Positions 1 to 11,583 of a stretch of DNA of 64,000 nucleotides are shown here, one piece after another. Position 1 is the stretch's first letter. Each line of letters begins with the position of its first letter. This stretch comes from Luteimicrobium xylanilyticum (GTDB taxonomy: Bacteria > Actinomycetota > Actinomycetes > Actinomycetales > Cellulomonadaceae): NCBI RefSeq assembly GCF_009429125.1, contig NZ_CP045529.1, positions 1,550,001 to 1,614,000 on the forward strand. The letters run 5' to 3'. Made by a program: the position numbers and the translations under genes. The notes under the pieces are model-generated. The model did not search any database. It was given only the letters and a program-made list of their open reading frames with translations, and was not told the DNA's origin.

Positions 1-1
1 C

Positions 2-721
2 GCGCCCGCGCCCGACGACGACCCCGACGCCCCGCCGCGCGAGGTCCCGTTCGACCGGGCCGAGCAGGAGAAGCGCCTGCGCACCGCCGAACGCCGTCTC
101 GGGCAGCTAGGGCGCGTCAACCCGCTCGCCCTCGAGGAGTTCGCGGCCCTCGAGGAGCGCCACACCTTCCTGACCGAGCAGCTCGCCGACCTGAAGAAGT
201 CCCGCGCCGACCTGCTCGAGATCGTCAAGGAGATCGACGAGCGCGTCGAACGCGTCTTCGCCGAGGCCTACGCGGACACCGCCGCCCAGTTCGAGCAGGT
301 GTTCCCGCGGCTGTTCCCGGGCGGCGAGGGACGGCTCGTGCTCACCGACCCGTCGGACATGCTCGCGACCGGCATCGAGGTCGAGGCGCGCCCCGCCGGC
401 AAGAAGGTCAAGCGGCTGTCGCTGCTGTCGGGCGGCGAGCGGTCGCTGACCGCCGTCGCGCTCCTCGTGTCGATCTTCAAGGCGCGGCCCAGCCCGTTCT
501 ACGTCATGGACGAGGTCGAGGCCGCGCTCGACGACACCAACCTCGGGCGGCTCCTCGAGATCTTCGCCGAGCTCCAGCGCGACTCCCAGCTCATCGTGAT
601 CACGCACCACAAGCGCACCATGGAGATCGCCGACGCCCTGTACGGCGTGACGATGCGCGGCGACGGCGTGACGACGGTCATCTCGCAGCGCCTGCGCTCC
701 GAGGAGCCCGTCGGCGCGTAG
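2..721 (+). CDS. smc: Chromosome segregation ATPase SMC, C-terminal part (5' end outside window)
   Basis: SMC is the condensin ATPase that organises and segregates the chromosome. Only the last 239 codons are present: the frame is open from base 2 to the TAG at 719-721. Seen: the end of a charged coiled coil, then the C-terminal ATPase lobe with the ABC signature [12 protein letters not shown] and the Walker B/D-loop [13 protein letters not shown], followed by the switch histidine in VITHHKRTM. These motifs in this order are diagnostic of an SMC C-terminal half. The gene lies just before a small membrane protein and ftsY, the usual actinobacterial smc-ftsY neighbourhood. Identity is certain; the total length cannot be given. 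Confidence 0.97.
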   Translation, partial: APAPDDDPDAPPREVPFDRAEQEKRLRTAERRLGQLGRVNPLALEEFAALEERHTFLTEQLADLKKSRADLLEIVKEIDERVERVFAEAYADTAAQFEQVFPRLFPGGEGRLVLTDPSDMLATGIEVEARPAGKKVKRLSLLSGGERSLTAVALLVSIFKARPSPFYVMDEVEAALDDTNLGRLLEIFAELQRDSQLIVITHHKRTMEIADALYGVTMRGDGVTTVISQRLRSEEPVGA

Positions 722-841
722 GCGGCCGGCCGAGATCACGGTGCGGTCACGGATACGGAGCAGTTGTGTGCCCTGGGTGAAGGTCGATATCGATTCGGAA
801 ACGCACAGGGTGCCCGGCGTGCGGCCCCAGGGTAGGCGCCG

Positions 842-1174
842 ATGCTTAAGAGCGTGGTGCAGCTCTGGTTCTGGATGGTCGTCGCTCTCGTCGCCGCGGT
901 CGCGGTGCTCTACGCCGTGCTCCGGGTCGAGCGGCGGGACAACCCCGAGGTGCCCGCAGGCGGCATGCGGGGGTTCGTCGCCGACTTCCGGGCCGGCTGG
1001 CAGGACATCCGCGCGGACCGGTTCGCGCGCCGCCACCCGGACCGCGCGCCCAACGTCGCCGCGCACCTGGCCCCGCCCGTCGTCGACACCCAGCTCGACG
1101 ACGTCTTCGAGTGGGCCGAGCAGGACGACACGAGCCGCGACTGGCACGACTGGCGGCACGCCACTCGCGGCTGA
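842..1174 (+). CDS. Small membrane-anchored protein of unknown function between smc and ftsY
   Basis: A 110-aa protein starting at an ATG. One hydrophobic segment (about residues 8-24, rich in V, A and L) is followed by a basic, Asp- and Trp-containing cytoplasmic-looking tail, so it is probably a single-pass membrane protein. I recognise no domain. It sits in the same direction between smc (121 bp upstream) and ftsY (61 bp downstream). The reading frame has typical host GC-rich third positions and no competing gene, so it is probably real. Function is not assigned. Confidence 0.6.
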   Translation: MLKSVVQLWFWMVVALVAAVAVLYAVLRVERRDNPEVPAGGMRGFVADFRAGWQDIRADRFARRHPDRAPNVAAHLAPPVVDTQLDDVFEWAEQDDTSRDWHDWRHATRG

Positions 1175-1235
1175 TCCCTCTCCGACCCGCCCCGTCGGGT
1201 AGGCCGGGACCGTCCGGCCTGGGAGACTGGTCCGC

Positions 1236-2435
1236 GTGAAGGACCTCTGGCTGTGGATCGTCATCGCTGTCGTGCTCGTCGCCGTCGTGGCGGGCCTCGT
1301 CGGGAACCGGGTCGGCGCATCGCGCCGACGTCGCGCGGGCGGTGCACCCGCGGCCCCGCCGGTCGCCGAGGCGCCACCGTCCCCGGAGCCGTCATCGTCG
1401 ACGGCCACGGCGCCGGAGGCCCCGGCGGTCGGACGCGCGGTCGCCGAGCCCGACGTCGCCGAGGCCGAGGTCGCGCCCCAGCTCGAGCGCCCGGAGCCTG
1501 TCGCCGGCCGGCTCGCCCGGCTCCGAGGTCGCCTGGCTCGCTCCGGCTCGCCGCTCGGTGCGCGCCTGCTCGCGGTCCTGTCCCGCGACCACCTGACCGA
1601 CGACGACTGGGACGAGCTCGAGGAGACCCTGCTCCTCGCGGACGTCGGCGCGGGCCCGACGGGCGAGATCGTCGAGGCGCTGCGGACTCGTGTCCGCGTC
1701 GAGGGCGTCAAGGACCCCGCCGCGGTGCGCGAGCTCCTGCGCTCCGAGCTCCTCGCGATCGTCGACCCCACCCTCGACCGGTCGCTCTCGACCGAGCGGC
1801 ACCCCGGGCCCGACGGGAGCGGGGTGCCCGCCGTCGTGCTCGTCGTCGGGGTCAACGGCACCGGCAAGACCACGACCATCGGCAAGCTCGCCCGGGTGCT
1901 CGTCGCGGAGGACCGCAGCGTCGTCCTCGGAGCGGCGGACACCTTCCGTGCGGCCGCCGCGGACCAGCTCGAGACCTGGGGCTCACGCGTCGGCGTCCCG
2001 ACGGTGCGCTCCGACCGTGACGGCGCGGACCCTGCCGCGGTCGCGTTCGACGCGGTCCGCCAGGGGCGTGCGGAGGGCGTGGACGTCGTCGTCGTCGACA
2101 CCGCGGGACGCCTCCAGAACAAGGCCGGCCTGATGGACGAGCTCGGGAAGATCACGCGCGTGATCACCAAGGAGGCCCCGCTCACCGAGGTGCTGCTCGT
2201 GCTCGACGCCACCACGGGCCAGAACGGGCTCACGCAGGCCCGCGTGTTCGGCGAGGTCGCGGGCGTCACGGGCATCGTGCTGACCAAGCTCGACGGCACG
2301 GCGCGCGGGGGGATCGTGGTCGCCGTGCAGCGCGAGCTGGGGGTGCCCGTCAAGCTCGTCGGCCTCGGCGAGGGCCCCGACGACCTCGCGCCGTTCGACC
2401 CCGAGGCGTTCGTGGACGGCTTGCTCGGAGACTGA
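1236..2435 (+). CDS. ftsY: Signal recognition particle receptor FtsY
   Basis: FtsY is the membrane-associated GTPase that docks the Ffh/4.5S RNA-ribosome complex at the translocon. The 399-aa protein starts at a GTG and has an N-terminal membrane helix (residues 5-22), a basic stretch, an Ala/Pro/Glu-rich linker to about residue 90, then the NG GTPase domain. Visible GTPase motifs: P-loop GVNGTGKTTT (about 205-214), DTFRAAA, DTAGR and TKLDGTARGG. The TM-plus-linker layout is typical of actinobacterial FtsY. A 7-bp inverted repeat (1201-1207/1214-1220) lies just before the start. It works with Ffh, encoded about 4 kb downstream. Confidence 0.97.
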   Translation: MKDLWLWIVIAVVLVAVVAGLVGNRVGASRRRRAGGAPAAPPVAEAPPSPEPSSSTATAPEAPAVGRAVAEPDVAEAEVAPQLERPEPVAGRLARLRGRLARSGSPLGARLLAVLSRDHLTDDDWDELEETLLLADVGAGPTGEIVEALRTRVRVEGVKDPAAVRELLRSELLAIVDPTLDRSLSTERHPGPDGSGVPAVVLVVGVNGTGKTTTIGKLARVLVAEDRSVVLGAADTFRAAAADQLETWGSRVGVPTVRSDRDGADPAAVAFDAVRQGRAEGVDVVVVDTAGRLQNKAGLMDELGKITRVITKEAPLTEVLLVLDATTGQNGLTQARVFGEVAGVTGIVLTKLDGTARGGIVVAVQRELGVPVKLVGLGEGPDDLAPFDPEAFVDGLLGD

Positions 2436-2501
2436 GCCCAGCTGCGCTCAGGCACCCCGACCCGGACTGTGAAACCCAACATTTACGCCCGCGCGGTGCA
2501 T

Positions 2502-4289
<1,788 letters not shown>

Positions 4290-4292
4290 CCG

Positions 4293-6143
4293 ATGACGGA
4301 ACCACGACAGCCTGCCAGGGGGCAGCAGCCTGTCGAGGAGCAGCACGCACCGCAGGTCCCGGGCCCCGTGGGGGTCCGGGACCTGCGGTCCGCTCTCCTC
4401 GAGACCGGGACCCACCTGTCCGGGCCCGGTCGTAGCGGCGTCGCGCGGCGGGCGTCGCTCGTCGCGCTCGTCGACGGCGCGCTGGGGACGCTCTGGGCGG
4501 AGGCGACCGCAGGTCTCGAGGACGACGACGGCGCGGTACCCGGCCTCGCGCTCGCGGCGGTGGGGAGCCTCGGGCGGGGCGACCTGGGGCCGGCCAGCGA
4601 CCTCGACCTCGTGCTCGTGCACGACGGTCGGAGCCACGACGCGGAGACCGTCACCCGCGTGGCCGAGGGGCTCTGGTACCCGCTGTGGGACGCGAAGATC
4701 GAGCTCGACCACGCCGTCCGTACGCTCTCGCAGTGCCGTCAGGTCGCGTCCAAGGACCTGCCGGCCGCGGTGGGCTGGCTCGACGTGCGCCCGGTGGCGG
4801 GCGACGCCGTCGTGGTGCACCGGGCGGCGTCGGCGGTGCTGGGGGACTGGCGGTCGGCGTCGCGCCGCCGCCTCCCGGAGCTGCTCGCTTCGACGAAGGA
4901 GCGCGCGGACCGGTTCGGCGAGCTCGCGTACCTGATCGAGCCCGACCTGAAGGAGGCGCGCGGCGGGATCCGCGACGCCGTCGTGCTGTCCGCGCTCGCC
5001 GCGACCTGGCTCACGGACCGTCCCCACGGTGAGGTCGACCGGGCGGCGACGCACCTGCTCGACGTGCGCGACGCCGTGCACGTCGTCGCGCGCCGGCACA
5101 CCAACCGGCTCGTGCTGCAGGACCTGGAGGAAGTGGCCGACGTCTCCGGCTACGAGGACGGGGACGCGCTCCTCGCGAGCCTCGCGGAGTCCGGGCGCGA
5201 GGTGAGCTACGCACTCGACACGACCGTGCGTCGGGCGCGGCAGGCGCTCCAACGGCCTCGGCTCGCGCGACCCGTGCTGGTCCGCGGGCGGCGCGCAGCC
5301 CCCCGGCTGCGCCCCGTGGGCGACGGGCTGGTCGAGCACGACGGCGAGCTCGTGCTCGCGGTCGACGCGCACCCCGAGGCGGACCCGGTGCTCCCGCTGC
5401 GCGCCGCGGCGACCGCAGCACGCACGGGCCTGGTGCTCTCGCCGGTGTCGGTCGCGTCGCTGGCCCGGTGCCCGGCGCCGCCGGAGCCGTGGCCCCGGGC
5501 CGCGCGGCAGGCGTTCCTCTCCCTGCTGGGCAGCGGCCCGGCCCAGATCCCCGTCTGGGAGGCCCTCGACCTGGCGGGCGTCGTCACCACGTGGATCCCC
5601 GAGTGGGCGGGCGTGCGGAACCGTCCGCAGCGCGCGGCGATCCACCGGCACACGGTCGACCGCCACCTCGTCGAGGTGGTCGCGCGTGCGGCGCGCGACA
5701 GACGCCAGGTCGCGCTGGGGGACACCCTGCTCCTCGCGGCGCTCCTGCACGACATCGGCAAGCGGGCGGGTGCGACGGACCACTCGGTGGAGGGCGCCCG
5801 GCTGGTGCCCGCGATCCTCGACCGGATGGGCTTCGAGCCGGCCGTGCGCGACGACGTCACCCTCCTCGTGCGCGAGCACCTCACGTTGTCCCGGCTCGCG
5901 GTGGGGTCGGACCCGGACGACCCGGCGACGGTCGCGGAGCTCGCGGCGGCGGTGGACCACCGTGCGGACCTGCTGGAGGCGCTCCGCGCGCTGACCGAGG
6001 CCGACGCGTCCTCGCTCGGGCCGGGTGCGTGGACCGCGTGGCGCCGGAGGCTCGTCGACGACCTGACCGGGCTCACCCTGCGCTCGCTGCGCGGCGGGCC
6101 GGACGGGGGCGCGGGCGCCCGCGAGGCCGAGCCCGCCGGGTAG
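4293..6143 (+). CDS. glnD: PII nucleotidyltransferase GlnD lacking C-terminal ACT domains
   Basis: GlnD adds and removes a nucleotide at Tyr51 of PII. The nucleotidyltransferase motif is visible as [17 protein letters not shown] (about residues 91-107), followed by the GlnD-specific region [11 protein letters not shown]. The HD hydrolase domain contains HDIGKR with the HD pair near residues 486-487. The protein is 616 aa and ends about 130 residues after the HD motif in a Gly/Glu-rich tail. Most GlnD proteins continue with two ACT domains that sense glutamine, and I see none here. The next gene, ffh, starts 69 bp later with no open extension in this frame. Confidence 0.93.
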   Translation: MTEPRQPARGQQPVEEQHAPQVPGPVGVRDLRSALLETGTHLSGPGRSGVARRASLVALVDGALGTLWAEATAGLEDDDGAVPGLALAAVGSLGRGDLGPASDLDLVLVHDGRSHDAETVTRVAEGLWYPLWDAKIELDHAVRTLSQCRQVASKDLPAAVGWLDVRPVAGDAVVVHRAASAVLGDWRSASRRRLPELLASTKERADRFGELAYLIEPDLKEARGGIRDAVVLSALAATWLTDRPHGEVDRAATHLLDVRDAVHVVARRHTNRLVLQDLEEVADVSGYEDGDALLASLAESGREVSYALDTTVRRARQALQRPRLARPVLVRGRRAAPRLRPVGDGLVEHDGELVLAVDAHPEADPVLPLRAAATAARTGLVLSPVSVASLARCPAPPEPWPRAARQAFLSLLGSGPAQIPVWEALDLAGVVTTWIPEWAGVRNRPQRAAIHRHTVDRHLVEVVARAARDRRQVALGDTLLLAALLHDIGKRAGATDHSVEGARLVPAILDRMGFEPAVRDDVTLLVREHLTLSRLAVGSDPDDPATVAELAAAVDHRADLLEALRALTEADASSLGPGAWTAWRRRLVDDLTGLTLRSLRGGPDGGAGAREAEPAG

Positions 6144-6212
6144 GCTGGGGGCGCCCTGGCAGACCGGGCTCCGTCCCCGCGCTCCACGTTCCCGAACCAC
6201 TGAGGTCCCCTG

Positions 6213-7841
6213 GTGTTCAACACGCTCTCCGACCGGCTCGCGCAGACCTTCAAGAACCTGCGCACCAAGGGTCGTCTGTCCGAGGCGGACATCGACGCGA
6301 CCATCCGCGAGATCCGCCGTGCCCTGCTCGACGCCGACGTCGCGGTGCCGGTCGTGCGCGAGTTCACCGGACAGGTGCGCGAGCGCGCGCTCTCGGCCGA
6401 GGTGTCGGGCGCGCTCAACCCGGCCCAGCAGGTCGTCAAGATCGTCAACGAGGAGCTCGTGGGCGTCCTCGGCGGCCAGACGCGCACGCTGCGCTTCGCG
6501 AAGACCGCACCGACCGTCATCATGCTCGCGGGCCTCCAGGGCGCCGGCAAGACGACGTTCGCGGGCAAGCTGGGCCACTGGCTCAAGGAGCAGGGGCACA
6601 CGCCGCTCCTCGTCGCCGCGGACCTGCAGCGCCCCAACGCGGTCACCCAGCTCTCGGTCGTCGCCGAGCGTGCGGGCGTCCCCGTCTTCGCGCCGCACCC
6701 GGGCAACCAGAGCGGAGCCGACGCGGAGTACGGCCCCGTCATCGGGGACCCGGTCGCCGTCGCGCGCGACGGCGTGGAGACCGCGCGCCAGCGCCAGCAC
6801 GACGTCGTGATCATCGACACCGCGGGCCGCCTCGGCGTCGACGAGCTGCTGATGCGCCAGGCCGCGGACATCCGCGACGCGACGCAGCCCGACGAGGTCC
6901 TGTTCGTCATCGACGCGATGATCGGCCAGGACGCGGTCGCGACCGCGAAGGCCTTCGAGGAGGGCGTCGACTTCACCGGTGTCGTCCTGTCCAAGCTCGA
7001 CGGCGATGCTCGCGGTGGTGCCGCGCTGTCGGTCACGGGCGTCACGGGTCGTCCGATCCTGTTCGCGTCGACGGGCGAGAAGCTCACCGACCTCGAGGTC
7101 TTCCACCCGGACCGGATGGCGTCGCGCATCCTCGACATGGGCGACGTCCTGACGCTCATCGAGCAGGCCGAGAAGGCGTTCGACGCCGAGCAGGCCGCGC
7201 AGATGGCCGCGAAGGTCGAGTCCGGCCAGGACTTCACGCTCGCCGACTTCCTCGTCCAGATGCAGCAGCTGCGCAACATGGGCTCGATGAAGAAGATGCT
7301 CGGGATGCTGCCGGGCATGGGCCAGATGCGCGACGCGATCGAGAACTTCGACGAGCGCGAGGTCGACCGCATCGAGGCGATCGTGCGGTCCATGACGCCG
7401 GCGGAGCGCGAGAACCCGAAGATCATCAACGGGTCGCGGCGCGCGCGCATCGCCCGCGGTTCCGGCTCGACGACCACGGACGTCAACCAGCTCCTGGAGC
7501 GGTTCGAGAACGCGCAGAAGATGATGCGTCAGGTCGCGCGCGGCGGCGGCGTCCCCGGCATGCCGGGGATGGGCGGCATCCCGGGTCTCGGCGGCGGCAA
7601 GAAGGCGCGCGGGCGCCAGGCGCCGCAGCGCAAGGTCAAGGGCAAGTCCGGCAATCCCGCCAAGCGTGCTGCGCAGGAGCGTGCCGCCGCCGCGCGTGCC
7701 GCGGGCCAGACCGTCGCAGGGCCGAGCACGCCCGGCTCCGCGTTCGGCGTCGGGGGTGGCGCCGCGTCGTCCGCCCCGGCGGGCGACGGTTCGGGTGGTC
7801 TCGAGCTGCCGCCGGACCTGGAGAAGTACCTGGGTCGATGA
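6213..7841 (+). CDS. ffh: Signal recognition particle protein Ffh
   Basis: Ffh is the SRP GTPase that binds 4.5S RNA and signal peptides. The 542-aa protein starts at a GTG. NG-domain motifs: GLQGAGKTTF (P-loop, near residue 108), DLQRPNAV, DTAGRLGVDE and SKLDGDARGGAA. The methionine-rich M domain follows (MQQLRNMGSMKKMLGMLPGMG), then the RNA-binding SRRARIARGSG, and a Gly/Ala/Pro-rich tail of about 80 residues typical of actinobacteria. The upstream GGTAGGCTGG could be part of a promoter -10 region, but this is weak. Confidence 0.97.
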   Translation: MFNTLSDRLAQTFKNLRTKGRLSEADIDATIREIRRALLDADVAVPVVREFTGQVRERALSAEVSGALNPAQQVVKIVNEELVGVLGGQTRTLRFAKTAPTVIMLAGLQGAGKTTFAGKLGHWLKEQGHTPLLVAADLQRPNAVTQLSVVAERAGVPVFAPHPGNQSGADAEYGPVIGDPVAVARDGVETARQRQHDVVIIDTAGRLGVDELLMRQAADIRDATQPDEVLFVIDAMIGQDAVATAKAFEEGVDFTGVVLSKLDGDARGGAALSVTGVTGRPILFASTGEKLTDLEVFHPDRMASRILDMGDVLTLIEQAEKAFDAEQAAQMAAKVESGQDFTLADFLVQMQQLRNMGSMKKMLGMLPGMGQMRDAIENFDEREVDRIEAIVRSMTPAERENPKIINGSRRARIARGSGSTTTDVNQLLERFENAQKMMRQVARGGGVPGMPGMGGIPGLGGGKKARGRQAPQRKVKGKSGNPAKRAAQERAAAARAAGQTVAGPSTPGSAFGVGGGAASSAPAGDGSGGLELPPDLEKYLGR

Positions 7842-7940
7842 CGGCTCGTCGAGCCGCTATCGTTTCGTCGCCGGGCCGTTCGCGTCGCTGACCGCCCGTC
7901 CCAGCGGCCCGTGTCGGGTCGCGAGTCGTGAAGGAGCCAG

Positions 7941-9056
7941 ATGTCCGCGCTCGAGGGACCGTCGCTGCACCTCCGCGGGCGCGTGCTGCTGGGGGACGAC
8001 CGCGAGCTCACGGAGCTGTGGGTCAAGGACGGCGTCGTGACGTTCACCCGCCCGTCCGCTCCCGGCACCCACCAGCGGACCATCGAGGGCTGGGTGCTCC
8101 CCGGCCTCGTGGACATGCACGCGCACGTCGGGCTCGGCCCGGACGGTGCCGTCGGGCTGGCCGAGGCCGAGGAGCAGGCGCGCGCCCACCGGCGCGCGGG
8201 CGTCCTGGCCGTGCGCGACGCGGGCTCCCCGACGGACACCTCGCCGCTCGTCCACCGCCCGCACCTGCCCCGCATCGTGCGCGCGGGCCGCCACCTCGCC
8301 CGCCCGAAGCGGTACGTCCGCGGCCTCGCCCACGAGCTGGCCGACGTCGCCGAGCTGCCCGAGGCGGTGCGCCGGGAGGCCCGCGCGGGTGACGGCTGGG
8401 TCAAGCTCGTCGCGGACTGGATCGACCGGGACCTCGGCGCGGACGGCGACCTCACGCCCCTGTGGCCCGACGACGTCCTCGCGGAGGCGGTCGCCGTGGC
8501 TCACGGCGAGGCGGCCCGCGTCACCGCGCACACGTTCTCCGCGGAGGCTGTTCCCGGCCTGCTCGCCGCCGGCGTCGACTGCCTCGAGCACGGCACGGGC
8601 GTGCCCGCCGAGCTCATGGGCGAGCTCGCCGGGCGTGGGATCCCCGTCGTGCCGACCCTCCTGCAGGTCGCGCAGTTCGACCGGTTCGCCGCCCAGGCGG
8701 ACGGGAAGTATCCCCGCTATGCCGAGCGCATGCGCCGGCTGCACGAGAACCGGTACGCCCACGTACGCGCGCTGTTCGACGCGGGCGTCCCGCTGCTCGT
8801 CGGCACCGACGCAGGCACGACGATGGAGCACGGCCGGCTCGCCGACGAGTGCGTGGAGCTCGTGAAGGCGGGCGTCCCCGCGTCCGAGGTCGTGGCCGCG
8901 GCGAGCTGGCGCGCCCGCCAGTTCCTCGGCCTCGGGCACCTCGTCGAGGGCGCGGTCGCCGACCTCGTCGTGTACGACGCCGACCCGCGCGAGGACGTCG
9001 CGGTGCTGCGTTCGCCGCGAGCCGTGATCGTCGCGGGGGAGAACCCGCGCCGGTAG
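7941..9056 (+). CDS. Amidohydrolase family metal-dependent hydrolase
   Basis: A 371-aa enzyme of the amidohydrolase superfamily (imidazolonepropionase/prolidase-like branch). Metal-binding landmarks are in order: HAH in VDMHAHVG (residues 60 and 62), a Lys in WVKLVADW, His in VTAHTFS, His in CLEHGTG and Asp in GTDAGTT. Substrate cannot be read from sequence. The start ATG at 7941 follows AAGGAGCC at good spacing. It lies between ffh and rpsP, on the same strand as both, with its own 99-bp upstream gap; its link to the neighbouring translation genes is unknown. Confidence 0.88.
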   Translation: MSALEGPSLHLRGRVLLGDDRELTELWVKDGVVTFTRPSAPGTHQRTIEGWVLPGLVDMHAHVGLGPDGAVGLAEAEEQARAHRRAGVLAVRDAGSPTDTSPLVHRPHLPRIVRAGRHLARPKRYVRGLAHELADVAELPEAVRREARAGDGWVKLVADWIDRDLGADGDLTPLWPDDVLAEAVAVAHGEAARVTAHTFSAEAVPGLLAAGVDCLEHGTGVPAELMGELAGRGIPVVPTLLQVAQFDRFAAQADGKYPRYAERMRRLHENRYAHVRALFDAGVPLLVGTDAGTTMEHGRLADECVELVKAGVPASEVVAAASWRARQFLGLGHLVEGAVADLVVYDADPREDVAVLRSPRAVIVAGENPRR

Positions 9057-9091
9057 TCGCTGTCGACGCGGTCGCGGTGCGAGGGCCCGGC

Positions 9092-9121
9092 TTGGAGCAG
9101 GTTGTCGTCGTCTGGCACAAT
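9092..9121 (+). promoter_or_regulatory. Putative housekeeping promoter for the rpsP operon
   Basis: A -35-like TTGGAG (9092-9097) and a -10-like CACAAT (9116-9121) are separated by 18 bp, in the 190-bp gap between the amidohydrolase gene and rpsP. The 125-nt leader to the rpsP start is GC-rich. Hexamers match the consensus only partly, so this is a plausible but unproven sigma-A-type promoter. Confidence 0.4.
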
Positions 9122-9246
9122 GGACCCGTACTCGGCGTGCCCGGCCCCTCTCTCCGCGCACCGCCGCGTCCCTGGTCCACCACCCTCCCCGGCCCCACCG
9201 GGTGCGGGCGCGGACCTCACCCCACGAACCAGGAGAGACCACCACT

Positions 9247-9678
9247 GTGGCCACCAAGATCCGTCTGAAGCGCCTCGGCAAGATCCGGGCCCCGTACTAC
9301 CGCGTCGTCGTCGCCGACTCGCGCACCCGTCGTGACGGCCGAGCGATCGAGGAGATCGGCAAGTACCACCCGACCGAGGAGCCGTCGTTCATCGAGATCG
9401 ACAGCGAGCGCGCGCAGTACTGGCTGGGCGTCGGCGCGCAGCCGACCGAGCAGGTCCTCGCCCTCCTCAAGATCACGGGCGACTGGCAGAAGTTCAAGGG
9501 CCTGCCGGGTGCCGAGGGCACGCTGAAGGTCAAGGGCGAGAAGGCCGACGCCGCCACCGCGGTCGCCGCCGCCGCCGCGGCCGCCGAGAAGCACAAGGCC
9601 ACCGTCGCCGAGAAGGCCGCCGCCAAGGCGACCGAGCCGGCCGAGGAGCAGGAGCCCGGCTCCGACGAGCAGGCCTGA
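9247..9678 (+). CDS. rpsP: 30S ribosomal protein S16
   Basis: S16 is a small-subunit assembly protein. The 143-aa product starts at GTG 9247 after CAGGAGAG. The conserved start [11 protein letters not shown] and the [11 protein letters not shown] motif identify it. After the about 80-residue S16 core comes an Ala/Lys/Glu-rich tail of roughly 50 residues, as in many actinobacterial S16 proteins. The stop overlaps the ATG of khpA by one base. First gene of rpsP-khpA-rimM-trmD. Confidence 0.97.
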   Translation: MATKIRLKRLGKIRAPYYRVVVADSRTRRDGRAIEEIGKYHPTEEPSFIEIDSERAQYWLGVGAQPTEQVLALLKITGDWQKFKGLPGAEGTLKVKGEKADAATAVAAAAAAAEKHKATVAEKAAAKATEPAEEQEPGSDEQA

Positions 9679-9917
9679 TGCTCGCCGACGCGCTCGAGCA
9701 CCTCGTCCGGGGGATCGTCGACAACCCGGACGACGTGCGTGTCGCGTCGCGTGCGACGCGTCGCGGCGACCTGCTCGAGGTCCGGGTCCACCCGGACGAC
9801 CTCGGGCGGGTCATCGGCCGCGGCGGGCGCACGGCGCGTGCGCTTCGCACCGTCGTCGGCGCGCTCGCGGGCGACGAGCCGGTGCGAGTCGACGTCGTGG
9901 ACGTCGACCGGCGCTGA
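9678..9917 (+). CDS. khpA: KH-domain RNA-binding protein KhpA
   Basis: A 79-aa KH-domain protein (formerly YlqC) that in other Gram-positives partners KhpB and binds RNA. The GxxG loop is present in RVIGRGGRTARALR. Length and position directly after rpsP and before rimM match the family. It overlaps the rpsP stop by one base and is followed by a strong hairpin before rimM. Confidence 0.95.
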   Translation: MLADALEHLVRGIVDNPDDVRVASRATRRGDLLEVRVHPDDLGRVIGRGGRTARALRTVVGALAGDEPVRVDVVDVDRR

Positions 9918-9956
9918 CCGTCTCCGGCTCGACGCAGCCCGCAGCCTGAGCACGAC

Positions 9957-9993
9957 GCGTGAGGCCCGGTCCCGATGGGACCGGGCCTCACGC
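9957..9993. terminator. Perfect 17-bp hairpin between khpA and rimM
   Basis: The arms 9957-9973 and 9977-9993 are perfectly complementary around a 3-nt loop (GAT). There is no T-run, so it would be a rho-independent terminator only in the T-less form common in actinobacteria. It lies inside the rpsP-khpA-rimM-trmD gene string, 30 bp before the rimM start, so it may act as an attenuator or an mRNA processing/stability element. Confidence 0.7.
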
Positions 9994-10022
9994 GCACCAC
10001 CACCACAAGGAGACCGGACGTC

Positions 10023-10583
10023 ATGGAGCTGACCGTCGCACGCATCGGGCGCGCCCACGGGCTGCGCGGCGAGGTACGCCTCGACGTGCGTACGGACGAC
10101 CCTGCGTCCCGGCTGCAGGTCGGCGCGCGCCTGGCGACCGTCCCCGCGTCCGCGGGGCCGCTCACGGTCGACGCCGTCCGTACCCAGAACGGCGCGTGGT
10201 ACGTGCGGTTCACCCAGGCCACGGACCGGACCGCGGCGGAGGGGCTGCGCGGCGTCGAGCTCGTCGTCGAGGTCGACGCCTCCGACGAGGAGGACGCCTG
10301 GTACCCGCATGAGCTCGCGGGCCTGCGAGCCGAGCTCGGGGACGGGACCGTCGTCGGGACCGTCGAGGGGCTGGACCCGGCGCCCGCCCACGACCTCCTC
10401 GTGATCCGCGAGACGGGTGGCGAGCGCACGCCGGTGCCGTTCGTCCGCGCGATCGTCCCCGTCGTGGACGTGCCCGGCGGGCGGGTCGTGCTCGACCCGC
10501 CCGGCGGACTGCTGGCGCGCGACGCGGACCGGCTCGACGTCGATCTCCCCGACGCGGGCGCGGCCCCCGAGGGCGGGGCCTGA
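10023..10583 (+). CDS. rimM: Ribosome maturation factor RimM
   Basis: RimM helps assemble the 30S head around S19. The 186-aa protein begins at ATG 10023 after ACAAGGAGACC, with the family start [17 protein letters not shown]. The C-terminal PRC-barrel region is seen in [13 protein letters not shown] and [13 protein letters not shown]. It is followed at once by trmD (1-bp gap). The frame is open 48 bp further upstream through the hairpin, but the RBS supports the chosen start. Confidence 0.96.
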   Translation: MELTVARIGRAHGLRGEVRLDVRTDDPASRLQVGARLATVPASAGPLTVDAVRTQNGAWYVRFTQATDRTAAEGLRGVELVVEVDASDEEDAWYPHELAGLRAELGDGTVVGTVEGLDPAPAHDLLVIRETGGERTPVPFVRAIVPVVDVPGGRVVLDPPGGLLARDADRLDVDLPDAGAAPEGGA

Positions 10584-10584
10584 C

Positions 10585-11352
10585 GTGCGCGTCGACGTCG
10601 TCTCGATCTTCCCCGACTACCTCGCTCCGCTCGAGCTCTCGCTCGTCGGGAAGGCGCGGCGCACCGGTCTGCTGGACCTGCGCGTGCACGACCTGCGGGA
10701 CTGGGCGACCGACCGGCACCGGACCGTCGACGACACCCCGTTCGGCGGCGGCGCGGGCATGGTCATGCGGCCCGACGTCTGGGGGCGTGCGCTCGACGAC
10801 GTCCTCGGCGACGCGGACGACGGTCCGGTACGCCTGGTGATCCCGACGCCGTCGGGCGAGGTCTTCACGCAGCGCACGGCCGAGGCGTGGGCGCAGGACG
10901 AGCGGCTCGTGATCGCGTGCGGGCGGTACGAGGGCATCGACGCCCGCGTCGCCGAGCGCTACCGCGAGCGCGGCGTCGCGGTGAGCGAGGTCTCGATCGG
11001 CGACTACGTGCTCAACGGGGGAGAGGTCGCGGCGCTCGTCGTGGTCGAGGCCGTCGGACGGCTGCTGCCGGGCGTCGTCGGGAACCCGGAGTCGCTCGTC
11101 GAGGAGTCGCACGGCGCGGCCGGGCTCCTCGAGTACCCCGTGTACACCAAGCCGCCGGCGTGGGAGGGGCTCGAGGTGCCGGAGGCGCTGCTGTCCGGCC
11201 ACCATGCCCGGATCGCGCGGTGGCGGCGCGACCGGGCGCTCGAACGGACCGCCGCGCGTCGTCCGGACCTGCTCGACGCCCTCGCGGCGGACACGCTCGA
11301 CGCGCACGACCGTGAGGTGCTGCGCGCGGCGGGGTGGGAGCCCCCCGCCTGA
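10585..11352 (+). CDS. trmD: tRNA (guanine-N1)-methyltransferase TrmD
   Basis: TrmD makes m1G37 in tRNA with SAM, preventing frameshifts. The 255-aa protein starts at GTG 10585 ([13 protein letters not shown]). Key motifs: [27 protein letters not shown] and [11 protein letters not shown], the trefoil-knot SAM site, and [11 protein letters not shown] near residue 190. It follows rimM directly in the rpsP operon. Confidence 0.97.
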   Translation: MRVDVVSIFPDYLAPLELSLVGKARRTGLLDLRVHDLRDWATDRHRTVDDTPFGGGAGMVMRPDVWGRALDDVLGDADDGPVRLVIPTPSGEVFTQRTAEAWAQDERLVIACGRYEGIDARVAERYRERGVAVSEVSIGDYVLNGGEVAALVVVEAVGRLLPGVVGNPESLVEESHGAAGLLEYPVYTKPPAWEGLEVPEALLSGHHARIARWRRDRALERTAARRPDLLDALAADTLDAHDREVLRAAGWEPPA

Positions 11353-11385
11353 CGGTGTCCCCGCGGCGCGGCGACGCTCCTGCGA

Positions 11386-11416
11386 TTGGTCGCGGCGAGC
11401 CGGCCTGTGGCAAGAT
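11386..11416 (+). promoter_or_regulatory. Putative rplS promoter and start of a long leader
   Basis: TTGGTC (11386-11391) and CAAGAT (11411-11416) are 19 bp apart in the 231-bp gap between trmD and rplS. A transcript from here would have a leader of about 160 nt rich in short GC stems, which could include a ribosomal-protein control element. Both hexamers are imperfect. Confidence 0.35.
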
Positions 11417-11583
11417 TGACCCTTGGTGCGCGCCCGGCGCAGCCGTCCCACCCGCTCTGCCACGGGGGAGCAGGGACGCACGGGCACCTCGCACCGCACC
11501 CGCATCCCGCACCGGACCGTCCGCGGCACGCTCGCCGACGGCCACGAGATCGGACCTGACCCGTGGCAGGCCAGGAGACCGAC

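Noticed and set aside
1201-1220. Hairpin AGGCCGG/CCGGCCT before ftsY as terminator
   Set aside because: Only 7 bp, no T-run, and 16 bp from the start codon; too weak to call.
107-2482. Very long minus-strand open frame (791 codons) opposite smc and ftsY
   Set aside because: Repetitive Arg/Ser/Thr/Ala composition typical of the antisense of GC-rich genes; smc and ftsY motifs lie on the plus strand. The same applies to long minus-strand frames at 2503-3888, 3801-7106, 22466-25321, 35124-37715 and 56842-59187.
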